Below are positions 11,793-27,200 of a stretch of DNA of 64,000 bases, in pieces; positions within the stretch are counted from its first letter, which is position 1; each line of letters begins with the position of its first letter. Both the position numbers and the translations under genes were made by a program. This DNA comes from Auanema rhodensis (lineage: Eukaryota > Nematoda > Chromadorea > Rhabditida > Rhabditidae). Location: contig OZ059897.1 in NCBI GenBank assembly GCA_964057225.1, positions 22,320,001 through 22,384,000 of the forward strand, written 5' to 3'. The notes below the pieces were generated by a model. That model had not been told where the DNA came from. It searched no databases and worked only from the letters and a program-made list of their open reading frames with translations.

Positions 11793-14608
11793 AAAGATAA
11801 AGAGATGCGGTTTTCAAAATTAGATTCCCCATGTCCATATTAGTCTAAAAACAAATTTTTATTGATATTGGTTCATGGTAACCATGACTTTGAAATTTAC
11901 GTGAACTTTAATTTATGCTAATTAAATGTACACGTGATGTGCACTTGGTATGTAACTCGCTTCACGTGAAAGATAAAGAGATGCGGTTTTCAAAACTAGA
12001 TTCCCCATGTCCATATTAGTCTAAAAACAAATTTTTATTGATATTGGTTCATGGTAACCATGACTTTGAAATTTACGTGAACTTTAATTTATGCTAATTA
12101 AATGTACACGTGATGTGCACTTGGTATGTAACTCGCTTCACGTGAAAGATAAAGAGATGCGGTTTTCAAAATTAGATTCCCCATATCCATATTAGTCTAA
12201 AAACAAATTTTTATTGATATTGCTTCATGGTAACCATGACTTTGAAATTTACGTGAACTTTAATTTATGCTAATTAAATGTACACGTGATGTGCACTTGG
12301 TATGTAACTCGCTTCACGTGAAAGATAAAGAGATGCGGTTTTCAAAATTAGATTCCCCATGTCCATATTAGTCTAAAAACAAATTTTTATTGATATTGCT
12401 TCATGGTAACCATGACTTTGAAGTTTACGTGAACTTTAATTTATGCTAATTAAATGTACACGTGATGTGCACTTGGTATGTAACTCGCTTCACGTGAAAG
12501 ATAAAGAGATGCGGTTTTCAAAATTAGATTCCCCATGTCCATATTAGTCTAAAAACAAATTTTTATTGATATTGGTTCATGGTAACCATGACTTTGAAAT
12601 TTACGTGAACTTTAATTTATGCTAATTAAATGTACACGTGATGTGCACTTGGTATGTAACTCGCTTCACGTGAAAGATAAAGAGATGCGGTTTTCAAAAT
12701 TAGATTCCCCATGTCCATATTAGTCTAAAAACAAATTTTTATTGATATTGCTTCATGGTAACCATGACTTTGAAATTTACGTGAACTTTAATTTATGCTA
12801 ATTAAATGTACACGTGATGTGCACTTGGTATGTAACTCGCTTCACGTGAAAGATAAAGAGATGCGGTTTTCAAAATTAGATTCCCCATGTCCATATTAGT
12901 CTAAAAACAAATTTTTATTGATATTGCTTCATGGTAACCATGACTTTGAAGTTTACGTGAACTTTAATTTATGCTAATTAAATGTACACGTGATGTGCAC
13001 TTGGTATGTAACTCGCTTCACGTGAAAGATAAAGAGATGCGGTTTTCAAAATTAGATTCCCCATGTCCATATTAGTCTAAAAACAAATTTTTATTGATAT
13101 TGGTTCATGGTAACCATGACTTTGAAATTTACGTAAACTTTAATTTATGCTAATTAAATGTACACGTGATGTGCACTTGGTATGTAACTCGCTTCACGTG
13201 AAAGATAAAGAGATGCGGTTTTCAAAATTAGATTCCCCATGTCCATATTAGTCTAAAAACAAATTTTTATTGATATTGGTGCATGATAACCATGACTTTG
13301 AAATTTACGTGAACTTTAATTTATGCTAATTAAATGTACACGTGATGTGCACTTGGTATGTAACTCGCTTCACGTGAAAGATAAAGAGATGCGGTTTTCA
13401 AAATTAGATTCCCCATGTCCATATTAGTCTAAAAACAAATTTTTATTGATATTGGTTCATGGTAACCATGACTTTGAAATTTACGTGAACTTTAATTCAT
13501 GCTAATTAAATGTACACGTGATGTGCACTTGGTATGTAACTCGCTTCACGTGAAAGATAAAGAGATGCAGTTTTCAAAATTAGATTCCCCATGTCCATAT
13601 TAGTCTAAAAACAAATTTTTATTGATATTGGTTCATGGTAACCATGACTTTGAAATTTACGTGAACTTTAATTTATGCTAATTAAATGTACACGTGATGT
13701 GCACTTGGTATGTAACTCGCTTCACGTGAAAGATAAAGAGATGCGGTTTTCAAAATTAGATTCCCCATGTCCATATTAGCCTAAAAACAAATTTTTATTG
13801 ATATTGGTTCATGGTAACCATGACTTTGAAATTTACGTGAACTTTAATTTATGCTAATTAAATGTACACGTGATGTGCACTTGGTATGTAACTCGCTTCA
13901 CGTGAAAGATAAAGAGATGCGGTTTTCAAAATTAGATTCCCCATGTCCATATTAGTCTAAAAACAAATTTTTATTGATATTGGTTCATGGTAACCATGAC
14001 TTTGAAATTTACGTGAACTTTAATTTATGCTAATTAAATGTACACGTGATGTGCACTTGGTATGTAACTCGCTTCACGTGAAAGATAAAGAGATGCGGTT
14101 TTCAAAATTAGATTCCCCATGTCCATATTAGTCTAAAAACAAATTTTTATTGATATTGGTTCATGGTAACCATGACTTTGAAATTTACGTGAACTTTAAT
14201 TTATGCTAATTAAATGTACACGTGATGTGCACTTGGTATGTAACTCGCTTCACGTGAAAGATAAAGAGATGCGGTTTTCAAAATTAGATTCCCCATGTCC
14301 ATATTAGTCTAAAAACAAATTTTTATTGATATTGGTTCATGGTAACCATGACTTTGAAATTTACGTGAACTTTAATTTATGCTAATTAAATGTACACGTG
14401 ATGTGCACTTGGTGTGTAACTCGCTTCACGTGAAAGATAAAGAGATGCAGTTTTCAAAATTAGATTCCCCATGTCCATATTAGTCTAAAAACAAATTTTT
14501 ATTGATATTGGTTCATGGTAACCATGACTTTGAAATTTACGTGAACTTTAATTTATGCTAATTAAATGTACACGTGATGTGCACTTGGTATGTAACTCGC
14601 TTCACGTG

Positions 14609-17600
14609 AAAGATAAAGAGATGCGGTTTTCAAAATTAGATTCCCCATGTCCATATTAGTCTAAAAACAAATTTTTATTGATATTGGTGCATGGTAACCA
14701 TGACTTTGAAATTTACGTGAACTTTAATTTATGCTAATTAAATGTACACGTGATGTGCACTTGGTATGTAACTCGCTTCACGTGAAAGATAAAGAAATGC
14801 GGTTTTCAAAATTAGATTCCCCATGTCCATATTAGTCTAAAAACAAATTTTTATTGATATTGGTTCATGGTAACCATGACTTTGAAATTTACGTGAACTT
14901 TAATTTATGCTAATTAAATGTACACGTGATGTGCACTTGGTATGTAACTCGCTTCACGTGAAAGATAAAGAGATGCGGTTTTCAAAATTAGATTCCCCAT
15001 GTCCATATTAGTCTAAAAACAAATTTTTATTGATATTGGTTCATGGTAACCATGACTTTGAAATTTACGTGAACTTTAATTTATGCTAATTAAATGTACA
15101 CGTGATGTGCACTTGGTATGTAACTCGCTTCACGTGAAAGATAAAGAGATGCAGTTTTCAAAATTAGATTCCCCATGTCCATATTAGTCTAAAAACAAAT
15201 TTTTATTGATATTGGTTCATGGTAACCATGACTTTGAAATTTACGTGAACTTTAATTTATGCTAATTAAATGTACACGTGATGTGCACTTGGTATGTAAC
15301 TCGCTTCACGTGAAAGATAAAGAGATGCGGTTTTCAAAATTAGATTCCCCATGTCCATATTAGTCTAAAAACAAATTTTTATTGATATTGGTGCATGGTA
15401 ACCATGACTTTGAAATTTACGTGAACTTTAATTTATGCTAATTAAATGTACACGTGATGTGCACTTGGTATGTAACTCGCTTCACGTGAAAGATAAAGAG
15501 ATGCGGTTTTCAAAATTAGATTCCCCATGTCCATATTAGTCTAAAAACAAATTTTTATTGATATTGGTTCATGGTAACCATGACTTTGAAATTTACGTGA
15601 ACTTTAATTTATGCTAATTAAATGTACACGTGATGTGCACTTGGTATGTAACTCGCTTCACGTGAAATATAAAGAGATTCGGTTTTCAAAATTAGATTCC
15701 CCATGTCCATATTAGTCTAAAAACAAATTTTTATTGATATTGCTTCATGGTAACCATGACTTTGAAATTTACGTGAACTTTAATTTATGCTAATTAAATG
15801 TACACGTGATGTGCACTTGGTATGTAACTCGCTTCACGTGAAAGATAAAGAGATGCGGTTTTCAAAATTAGATTCCCCATGTCCATATTAGTCTAAAAAC
15901 AAATTTTTATTGATATTGGTTCATGGTAACCATGACTTTGAAATTTACGTGAACTTTAATTTATGCTAATTAAATGTACACGTGATGTGCACTTGGTATG
16001 TAACTCGCTTCACGTGAAAGATAAAGAGATGCGGTTTTCAAAATTAGATTTCCCATGTCTATATTAGTCTAAAAACAAATTTTTATTGATATTGGTGCAT
16101 GGTAACCATGACTTTGAAATTTACGTGAACTTTAATTTATGCTAATTAAATGTACACGTGATGTGCACTTGGTATGTAACTCGCTTCACGTGAAAGATAA
16201 AGAGATGCGGTTTTCAAAATTAGATTCCCCATGTCCATATTAGTCTAAAAACAAATTTTTATTGATATTGCTTCATGGTAACCATGACTTTGAAATTTAC
16301 GTGAACTTTAATTTATGCTAATTAAATGTACACGTGATGTGCACTTGGTATGTAACTCGCTTCACGTGAAAGATAAAGAGATGCGGTTTTCAAAATTAGA
16401 TTCCCCATGTCCATATTAGTCTAAAAACAAATTTTTATTGATATTGCTTCATGGTAACCATGACTTTGAAGTTTACGTGAACTTTAATTTATGCTAATTA
16501 AATGTACACGTGATGTGCACTTGGTATGTAACTCGCTTCACGTGAAAGATAAAGAGATGCGGTTTTCAAAATTAGATTCCCCATGTCCATATTAGTCTAA
16601 AAACAAATTTTTATTGATATTGGTTCATGGTAACCATGACTTTGAAATTTACGTAAACTTTAATTTATGCTAATTAAATGTACACGTGATGTGCACTTGG
16701 TATGTAACTCGCTTCACGTGAAAGATAAAGAGATGCGGTTTTCAAAATTAGATTCCCCATGTCCATATTAGTCTATAAACAAATTTTTATTGATATTGGT
16801 TCATGGTAACCATGACTTTGAAATTTACGTGAACTTTAATTTATGCTAATTAAATGTACACGTGATGTGCACTTGGTATGTAACTCGCTTCACGTGAAAG
16901 ATAAAGAGATGCGGTTTTCAAAATTAGATTCCCCATGTCCATATTAGTCTAAAAACAAATTTTTATTGATATTGGTGCATGGTAACCATGACTTTGAAAT
17001 TTACGTGAACTTTAATTTATGCTAATTAAATGTACACGTGATGTGCACTTGGTATGTAACTCGCTTCACGTGAAAGATAAAGAAATGCGGTTTTCAAAAT
17101 TAGATTCCCCATGTCCATATTAGTCTAAAAACAAATTTTTATTGATATTGGTTCATGGTAACCATGACTTTGAAATTTACGTGAACTTTAATTTATGCTA
17201 ATTAAATGTACACGTGATGTGCACTTGGTATGTAACTCGCTTCACGTGAAAGATAAAGAGATGCGGTTTTCAAAATTAGATTCCCCATGTCCATATTAGT
17301 CTAAAAACAAATTTTTATTGATATTGGTTCATGGTAACCATGACTTTGAAATTTACGTGAACTTTAATTTATGCTAATTAAATGTACACGTGATGTGCAC
17401 TTGGTATGTAACTCGCTTCACGTGAAAGATAAAGAGATGCAGTTTTCAAAATTAGATTCCCCATGTCCATATTAGTCTAAAAACAAATTTTTATTGATAT
17501 TGGTTCATGGTAACCATGACTTTGAAATTTACGTGAACTTTAATTTATGCTAATTAAATGTACACGTGATGTGCACTTGGTATGTAACTCGCTTCACGTG

Positions 17601-20600
17601 AAAGATAAAGAGATGCGGTTTTCAAAATTAGATTCCCCATGTCCATATTAGTCTAAAAACAAATTTTTATTGATATTGGTGCATGGTAACCATGACTTTG
17701 AAATTTACGTGAACTTTAATTTATGCTAATTAAATGTACACGTGATGTGCACTTGGTATGTAACTCGCTTCACGTGAAAGATAAAGAGATGCGGTTTTCA
17801 AAATTAGATTCCCCATGTCCATATTAGTCTAAAAACAAATTTTTATTGATATTGGTTCATGGTAACCATGACTTTGAAATTTACGTGAACTTTAATTTAT
17901 GCTAATTAAATGTACACGTGATGTGCACTTGGTATGTAACTCGCTTCACGTGAAATATAAAGAGATTCGGTTTTCAAAATTAGATTCCCCATGTCCATAT
18001 TAGTCTAAAAACAAATTTTTATTGATATTGCTTCATGGTAACCATGACTTTGAAATTTACGTGAACTTTAATTTATGCTAATTAAATGTACACGTGATGT
18101 GCACTTGGTATGTAACTCGCTTCACGTGAAAGATAAAGAGATGCGGTTTTCAAAATTAGATTCCCCATGTCCATATTAGTCTAAAAACAAATTTTTATTG
18201 ATATTGGTTCATGGTAACCATGACTTTGAAATTTACGTGAACTTTAATTTATGCTAATTAAATGTACACGTGATGTGCACTTGGTATGTAACTCGCTTCA
18301 CGTGAAAGATAAAGAGATGCGGTTTTCAAAATTAGATTTCCCATGTCCATATTAGTCTAAAAACAAATTTTTATTGATATTGGTGCATGGTAACCATGAC
18401 TTTGAAATTTACGTGAACTTTAATTTATGCTAATTAAATGTACACGTGATGTGCACTTGGTATGTAACTCGCTTCACGTGAAAGATAAAGAGATGCGGTT
18501 TTCAAAATTAGATTCCCCATGTCCATATTAGTCTAAAAACAAATTTTTATTGATATTGCTTCATGGTAACCATGACTTTGAAATTTACGTGAACTTTAAT
18601 TTATGCTAATTAAATGTACACGTGATGTGCACTTGGTATGTAACTCGCTTCACGTGAAAGATAAAGAGATGCGGTTTTCAAAATTAGATTCCCCATGTCC
18701 ATATTAGTCTAAAAACAAATTTTTATTGATATTGCTTCATGGTAACCATGACTTTGAAGTTTACGTGAACTTTAATTTATGCTAATTAAATGTACACGTG
18801 ATGTGCACTTGGTATGTAACTCGCTTCACGTGAAAGATAAAGAGATGCGGTTTTCAAAATTAGATTCCCCATGTCCATATTAGTCTAAAAACAAATTTTT
18901 ATTGATATTGGTTCATGGTAACCATGACTTTGAAATTTACGTGAACTTTAATTTATGCTAATTAAATGTACACGTGATGTGCACTTGGTATGTAACTCGC
19001 TTCACGTGAAAGATAAAGAGATGCGGTTTTCAAAATTAGATTCCCCATGTCCATATTAGTCTAAAAACAAATTTTTATTGATATTGGTGCATGGTAACCA
19101 TGACTTTGAAATTTACGTGAACTTTAATTTATGCTAATTAAATGTACACGTGATGTGCACTTGGTATGTAACTCGCTTCACGTGAAAGATAAAGAAATGC
19201 GGTTTTCAAAATTAGATTCCCCATGTCCATATTAGTCTAAAAACAAATTTTTATTGATATTGGTTCATGGTAACCATGACTTTGAAATTTACGTGAACTT
19301 TAATTTATGCTAATTAAATGTACACGTGATGTGCACTTGGTATGTAACTCGCTTCACGTGAAAGATAAAGAGATGCGGTTTTCAAAATTAGATTCCCCAT
19401 GTCCATATTAGTCTAAAAACAAATATTTATTGATATTGGTTCATGGTAACCATGACTTTGAAATTTACGTGAACTTTAATTTATGCTAATTAAATGTACA
19501 CGTGATGTGCACTTGGTATGTAACTCGCTTCACGTGAAAGATAAAGAGATGCAGTTTTCAAAATTAGATTCCCCATGTCCATATTAGTCTAAAAACAAAT
19601 TTTTATTGATATTGGTTCATGGTAACCATGACTTTGAAATTTACGTGAACTTTAATTTATGCTAATTAAATGTACACGTGATGTGCACTTGGTATGTAAC
19701 TCGCTTCACGTGAAAGATAAAGAGATGCGGTTTTCAAAATTAGATTCCCCATGTCCATATTAGTCTAAAAACAAATTTTTATTGATATTGGTGCATGGTA
19801 ACCATGACTTTGAAATTTACGTGAACTTTAATTTATGCGAATTAAATGTACACGTGATGTGCACTTGGTATGTAACTCGCTTCACGTGAAAGATAAAGAG
19901 ATGCGGTTTTCAAAATTAGATTCCCCATGTCCATATTAGTCTAAAAACAAATTTTTATTGATATTGGTTCATGGTAACCATGACTTTGAAATTTACGTGA
20001 ACTTTAATTTATGCTAATTAAATGTACACGTGATGTGCACTTGGTATGTAACTCGCTTCACGTGAAATATAAAGAGATTCGGTTTTCAAAATTAGATTCC
20101 CCATGTCCATATTAGTCTAAAAACAAATTTTTATTGATATTGCTTCATGGTAACCATGACTTTGAAATTTACGTGAACTTTAATTTATGCTAATTAAATG
20201 TACACGTGATGTGCACTTGGTATGTAACTCGCTTCACGTGAAAGATAAAGAGATGCGGTTTTCAAAATTAGATTCCCCATGTCCATATTAGTCTAAAAAC
20301 AAATTTTTATTGATATTGGTTCATGGTAACCATGACTTTGAAATTTACGTGAACTTTAATTTATGCTAATTAAATGTACACGTGATGTGCACTTGGTATG
20401 TAACTCGCTTCACGTGAAAGATAAAGAGATGCGGTTTTCAAAATTAGATTTCCCATGTCCATATTAGTCTAAAAACAAATTTTTATTGATATTGGTGCAT
20501 GGTAACCATGACTTTGAAATTTACGTGAACTTTAATTTATGCTAATTAAATGTACACGTGATGTGCACTTGGTATGTAACTCGCTTCACGTGAAAGATAA

Positions 20601-21296
20601 AGAGATGCGGTTTTCAAAATTAGATTCCCCATGTCCATATTAGTCTAAAAACAAATTTTTATTGATATTGCTTCATGGTAACCATGACTTTGAAATTTAC
20701 GTGAACTTTAATTTATGCTAATTAAATGTACACGTGATGTGCACTTGGTATGTAACTCGCTTCACGTGAAAGATAAAGAGATGCGGTTTTCAAAATTAGA
20801 TTCCCCATGTCCATATTAGTCTAAAAACAAATTTTTATTGATATTGCTTCATGGTAACCATGACTTTGAAGTTTACGTGAACTTTAATTTATGCTAATTA
20901 AATGTACACGTGATGTGCACTTGGTATGTAACTCGCTTCACGTGAAAGATAAAGAGATGCGGTTTTCAAAATTAGATTCCCCATGTCCATATTAGTCTAA
21001 AAACAAATTTTTATTGATATTGGTTCATGGTAACCATGACTTTGAAATTTACGTAAACTTTAATTTATGCTAATTAAATGTACACGTGATGTGCACTTGG
21101 TATGTAACTCGCTTCACGTGAAAGATAAAGAGATGCGGTTTTCAAAATTAGATTCCCCATGTCCATATTAGTCTATAAACAAATTTTTATTGATATTGGT
21201 TCATGGTAACCATGACTTTGAAGTTTACGTGAACTTTAATTTATGCTAATTAAATGTACACGTGATGTGCACTTGGTATGTAACTCGCTTCACGTG
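14609..21296 (+). repeat. 13/12/13-monomer HOR block
   Basis: Three consecutive copies start at 14,609, 16,897 and 19,009 with the order t81g; g12a; wild type; g17a; t81g; wild type; g4t+g15t+g79c; wild type; c35t+t81g; g79c; g79c+a103g; g111a; a56t. The middle copy has 12 units: a wild-type monomer (18,833-19,008) replaces the last two. The third copy's final unit also has a103g. The g4t+g15t pair is diagnostic and occurs only in this HOR type (also at 37,313 and, with a3g, at 39,601 and 41,009). Confidence 0.92.
18833..19008 (+). repeat. Putative collapsed monomer in the 12-unit HOR copy
   Basis: A consensus monomer stands where flanking HOR copies have g111a followed by a56t. A join of the left part of the first with the right part of the second, between bases 57 and 110, yields exactly a consensus unit. 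The inference rests on HOR context only, as no marker remains to prove it; gene conversion to consensus is an alternative. Confidence 0.55.
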
Positions 21297-24200
21297 AAAG
21301 ATAAAGAGATGCAGTTTTCAAAATTAGATTCCCCATGTCCATATTAGTCTAAAAACAAATTTTTATTGATATTGGTGCATGGTAACCATGACTTTGAAAT
21401 TTACGTGAACTTTAATTTATGCTATTTAAATGTACACGTGATGTGCACTTGGTATGTAACTCGCTTCACGTGAAAGATAAAGAGATGCGGTTTTCAAAAT
21501 TAGATTCCCCATGTCCATATTAGTCTAAAAACAAATTTTTATTGATATTGGTTCATGGTAACCATGACTTTGAAATTTACGTGAACTTTAATTTATGCTA
21601 ATTAAATGTACACGTGATGTGCACTTGGTATGTAACTCGCTTCACGTGAAAGATAAAGAGATGCAGTTTTCAAAATTAGATTCCCCATGTCCATATTAGT
21701 CTAAAAACAAATTTTTATTGATATTGGTGCATGGTAACCATGACTTTGAAATTTACGTGAACTTTAATTTATGCTAATTAAATGTACACGTGATGTGCAC
21801 TTGGTATGTAACTCGCTTCACGTGAAAGATAAAGAGATGCGGTTTTCAAAATTAGATTCCCCATGTCCATATTAGTCTAAAAACAAATTTTTATTGATAT
21901 TGCTTCATGGTAACCATGACTTTGAAATTTACGTGAACTTTAATTTATGCTAATTAAATGTACACGTGATGTGCACTTGGTATGTAACTCGCTTCACGTG
22001 AAAGATAAAGAGATGCGGTTTTCAAAATTAGATTCCCCATGTCCATATTAGTCTAAAAACAAATTTTTATTGATATTGGTTCATGGTAACCATGACTTTG
22101 AAATTTACGTAAACTTTAATTTATGCTAATTAAATGTACACGTGATGTGCACTTGGTATGTAACTCGCTTCACGTGAAAGATAAAGAGATGCGGTTTTCA
22201 AAATTAGATTCCCCATGTCCATATTAGTCTATAAACAAATTTTTATTGATATTGGTTCATGGTAACCATGACTTTGAAGTTTACGTGAACTTTAATTTAT
22301 GCTAATTAAATGTACACGTGATGTGCACTTGGTATGTAACTCGCTTCACGTGAAAGATAAAGAGATGCAGTTTTCAAAATTAGATTCCCCATGTCCATAT
22401 TAGTCTAAAAACAAATTTTTATTGATATTGGTGCATGGTAACCATGACTTTGAAATTTACGTGAACTTTAATTTATGCTAATTAAATGTACACGTGATGT
22501 GCACTTGGTATGTAACTCGCTTCACGTGAAAGATAAAGAGATGCGGTTTTCAAAATTAGATTCCCCATGTCCATATTAGTCTAAAAACAAATTTTTATTG
22601 ATATTGGTTCATGGTAACCATGACTTTGAAATTTACGTGAACTTTAATTTATGCTAATTAAATGTACACGTGATGTGCACTTGGTATGTAACTCGCTTCA
22701 CGTGAAAGATAAAGAGATGCGGTTTTCAAAATTAGATTTCCCATGTCCATATTAGTCTAAAAACAAATTTTTATTGATATTGGTGCATGGTAACCATGAC
22801 TTTGAAATTTACGTGAACTTTAATTTATGCTAATTAAATGTACACGTGATGTGCACTTGGTATGTAACTCGCTTCACGTGAAAGATAAAGAGATGCGGTT
22901 TTCAAAATTAGATTCCCCATGTCCATATTAGTCTAAAAACAAATTTTTATTGATATTGCTTCATGGTAACCATGACTTTGAAATTTACGTGAACTTTAAT
23001 TTATGCTAATTAAATGTACACGTGATGTGCACTTGGTATGTAACTCGCTTCACGTGAAAGATAAAGAGATGCGGTTTTCAAAATTAGATTCCCCATGTCC
23101 ATATTAGTCTAAAAACAAATTTTTATTGATATTGCTTCATGGTAACCATGACTTTGAAGTTTACGTGAACTTTAATTTATGCTAATTAAATGTACACGTG
23201 ATGTGCACTTGGTATGTAACTCGCTTCACGTGAAAGATAAAGAGATGCGGTTTTCAAAATTAGATTCCCCATGTCCATATTAGTCTAAAAACAAATTTTT
23301 ATTGATATTGGTTCATGGTAACCATGACTTTGAAATTTACGTAAACTTTAATTTATGCTAATTAAATGTACACGTGATGTGCACTTGGTATGTAACTCGC
23401 TTCACGTGAAAGATAAAGAGATGCGGTTTTCAAAATTAGATTCCCCATGTCCATATTAGTCTATAAACAAATTTTTATTGATATTGGTTCATGGTAACCA
23501 TGACTTTGAAGTTTACGTGAACTTTAATTTATGCTAATTAAATGTACACGTGATGTGCACTTGGTATGTAACTCGCTTCACGTGAAAGATAAAGAGATGC
23601 AGTTTTCAAAATTAGATTCCCCATGTCCATATTAGTCTAAAAACAAATTTTTATTGATATTGGTGCATGGTAACCATGACTTTGAAATTTACGTGAACTT
23701 TAATTTATGCTATTTAAATGTACACGTGATGTGCACTTGGTATGTAACTCGCTTCACGTGAAAGATAAAGAGATGCGGTTTTCAAAATTAGATTCCCCAT
23801 GTCCATATTAGTCTAAAAACAAATTTTTATTGATATTGGTTCATGGTAACCATGACTTTGAAATTTACGTGAACTTTAATTTATGCTAATTAAATGTACA
23901 CGTGATGTGCACTTGGTATGTAACTCGCTTCACGTGAAAGATAAAGAGATGCAGTTTTCAAAATTAGATTCCCCATGTCCATATTAGTCTAAAAACAAAT
24001 TTTTATTGATATTGGTGCATGGTAACCATGACTTTGAAATTTACGTGAACTTTAATTTATGCTAATTAAATGTACACGTGATGTGCACTTGGTATGTAAC
24101 TCGCTTCACGTGAAAGATAAAGAGATGCGGTTTTCAAAATTAGATTCCCCATGTCCATATTAGTCTAAAAACAAATTTTTATTGATATTGCTTCATGGTA

Positions 24201-27200
24201 ACCATGACTTTGAAATTTACGTGAACTTTAATTTATGCTAATTAAATGTACACGTGATGTGCACTTGGTATGTAACTCGCTTCACGTGAAAGATAAAGAG
24301 ATGCGGTTTTCAAAATTAGATTCCCCATGTCCATATTAGTCTAAAAACAAATTTTTATTGATATTGGTTCATGGTAACCATGACTTTGAAATTTACGTAA
24401 ACTTTAATTTATGCTAATTAAATGTACACGTGATGTGCACTTGGTATGTAACTCGCTTCACGTGAAAGATAAAGAGATGCGGTTTTCAAAATTAGATTCC
24501 CCATGTCCATATTAGTCTATAAACAAATTTTTATTGATATTGGTTCATGGTAACCATGACTTTGAAGTTTACGTGAACTTTAATTTATGCTAATTAAATG
24601 TACACGTGATGTGCACTTGGTATGTAACTCGCTTCACGTGAAAGATAAAGAGATGCAGTTTTCAAAATTAGATTCCCCATGTCCATATTAGTCTAAAAAC
24701 AAATTTTTATTGATATTGGTGCATGGTAACCATGACTTTGAAATTTACGTGAACTTTAATTTATGCTAATTAAATGTACACGTGATGTGCACTTGGTATG
24801 TAACTCGCTTCACGTGAAAGATAAAGAGATGCGGTTTTCAAAATTAGATTCCCCATGTCCATATTAGTCTAAAAACAAATTTTTATTGATATTGGTTCAT
24901 GGTAACCATGACTTTGAAATTTACGTGAACTTTAATTTATGCTAATTAAATGTACACGTGATGTGCACTTGGTATGTAACTCGCTTCACGTGAAAGATAA
25001 AGAGATGCAGTTTTCAAAATTAGATTCCCCATGTCCATATTAGTCTAAAAACAAATTTTTATTGATATTGGTGCATGGTAACCATGACTTTGAAATTTAC
25101 GTGAACTTTAATTTATGCTAATTAAATGTACACGTGATGTGCACTTGGTATGTAACTCGCTTCACGTGAAAGATAAAGAGATGCGGTTTTCAAAATTAGA
25201 TTCCCCATGTCCATATTAGTCTAAAAACAAATTTTTATTGATATTGCTTCATGGTAACCATGACTTTGAAATTTACGTGAACTTTAATTTATGCTAATTA
25301 AATGTACACGTGATGTGCACTTGGTATGTAACTCGCTTCACGTGAAAGATAAAGAGATGCGGTTTTCAAAATTAGATTCCCCATGTCCATATTAGTCTAA
25401 AAACAAATTTTTATTGATATTGGTTCATGGTAACCATGACTTTGAAATTTACGTGAACTTTAATTTATGCTAATTAAATGTACACGTGATGTGCACTTGG
25501 TATGTAACTCGCTTCACGTGAAAGATAAAGAGATGCGGTTTTCAAAATTAGATTTCCCATGTCCATATTAGTCTAAAAACAAATTTTTATTGATATTGGT
25601 GCATGGTAACCATGACTTTGAAATTTACGTGAACTTTAATTTATGCTAATTAAATGTACACGTGATGTGCACTTGGTATGTAACTCGCTTCACGTGAAAG
25701 ATAAAGAGATGCGGTTTTCAAAATTAGATTCCCCATGTCCATATTAGTCTAAAAACAAATTTTTATTGATATTGCTTCATGGTAACCATGACTTTGAAAT
25801 TTACGTGAACTTTAATTTATGCTAATTAAATGTACACGTGATGTGCACTTGGTATGTAACTCGCTTCACGTGAAAGATAAAGAGATGCGGTTTTCAAAAT
25901 TAGATTCCCCATGTCCATATTAGTCTAAAAACAAATTTTTATTGATATTGCTTCATGGTAACCATGACTTTGAAGTTTACGTGAACTTTAATTTATGCTA
26001 ATTAAATGTACACGTGATGTGCACTTGGTATGTAACTCGCTTCACGTGAAAGATAAAGAGATGCGGTTTTCAAAATTAGATTCCCCATGTCCATATTAGT
26101 CTAAAAACAAATTTTTATTGATATTGGTTCATGGTAACCATGACTTTGAAATTTACGTAAACTTTAATTTATGCTAATTAAATGTACACGTGATGTGCAC
26201 TTGGTATGTAACTCGCTTCACGTGAAAGATAAAGAGATGCGGTTTTCAAAATTAGATTCCCCATGTCCATATTAGTCTATAAACAAATTTTTATTGATAT
26301 TGGTTCATGGTAACCATGACTTTGAAGTTTACGTGAACTTTAATTTATGCTAATTAAATGTACACGTGATGTGCACTTGGTATGTAACTCGCTTCACGTG
26401 AAAGATAAAGAGATGCAGTTTTCAAAATTAGATTCCCCATGTCCATATTAGTCTAAAAACAAATTTTTATTGATATTGGTGCATGGTAACCATGACTTTG
26501 AAATTTACGTGAACTTTAATTTATGCTAATTAAATGTACACGTGATGTGCACTTGGTATGTAACTCGCTTCACGTGAAAGATAAAGAGATGCGGTTTTCA
26601 AAATTAGATTCCCCATGTCCATATTAGTCTAAAAACAAATTTTTATTGATATTGGTTCATGGTAACCATGACTTTGAAATTTACGTGAACTTTAATTTAT
26701 GCTAATTAAATGTACACGTGATGTGCACTTGGTATGTAACTCGCTTCACGTGAAAGATAAAGAGATGCAGTTTTCAAAATTAGATTCCCCATGTCCATAT
26801 TAGTCTAAAAACAAATTTTTATTGATATTGGTGCATGGTAACCATGACTTTGAAATTTACGTGAACTTTAATTTATGCTAATTAAATGTACACGTGATGT
26901 GCACTTGGTATGTAACTCGCTTCACGTGAAAGATAAAGAGATGCGGTTTTCAAAATTAGATTCCCCATGTCCATATTAGTCTAAAAACAAATTTTTATTG
27001 ATATTGCTTCATGGTAACCATGACTTTGAAATTTACGTGAACTTTAATTTATGCTAATTAAATGTACACGTGATGTGCACTTGGTATGTAACTCGCTTCA
27101 CGTGAAAGATAAAGAGATGCGGTTTTCAAAATTAGATTCCCCATGTCCATATTAGTCTAAAAACAAATTTTTATTGATATTGGTTCATGGTAACCATGAC

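Larger units (their letters stand above)
11089..21296 (+). repeat. Large segmental duplication, copy 1 (partner about 31,857-42,240)
   Basis: From 11,089 the order g79c, g79c, g78a+c126t, t81g, wt, t28c, g41a+g79c, g79c+a103g, wt, g79c, (g79c+a103g), g111a, t81g, wt, g17a, wt, wt leads into the 13-unit HOR at 14,609. The same order runs from 31,857 into the 13-unit HOR at 36,257. The offset is 118 monomers at the start and 123 at 14,609/36,257, because single units are lost and a 4-unit expansion lies at 34.8-36.3 kb in copy 2. Confidence 0.85.
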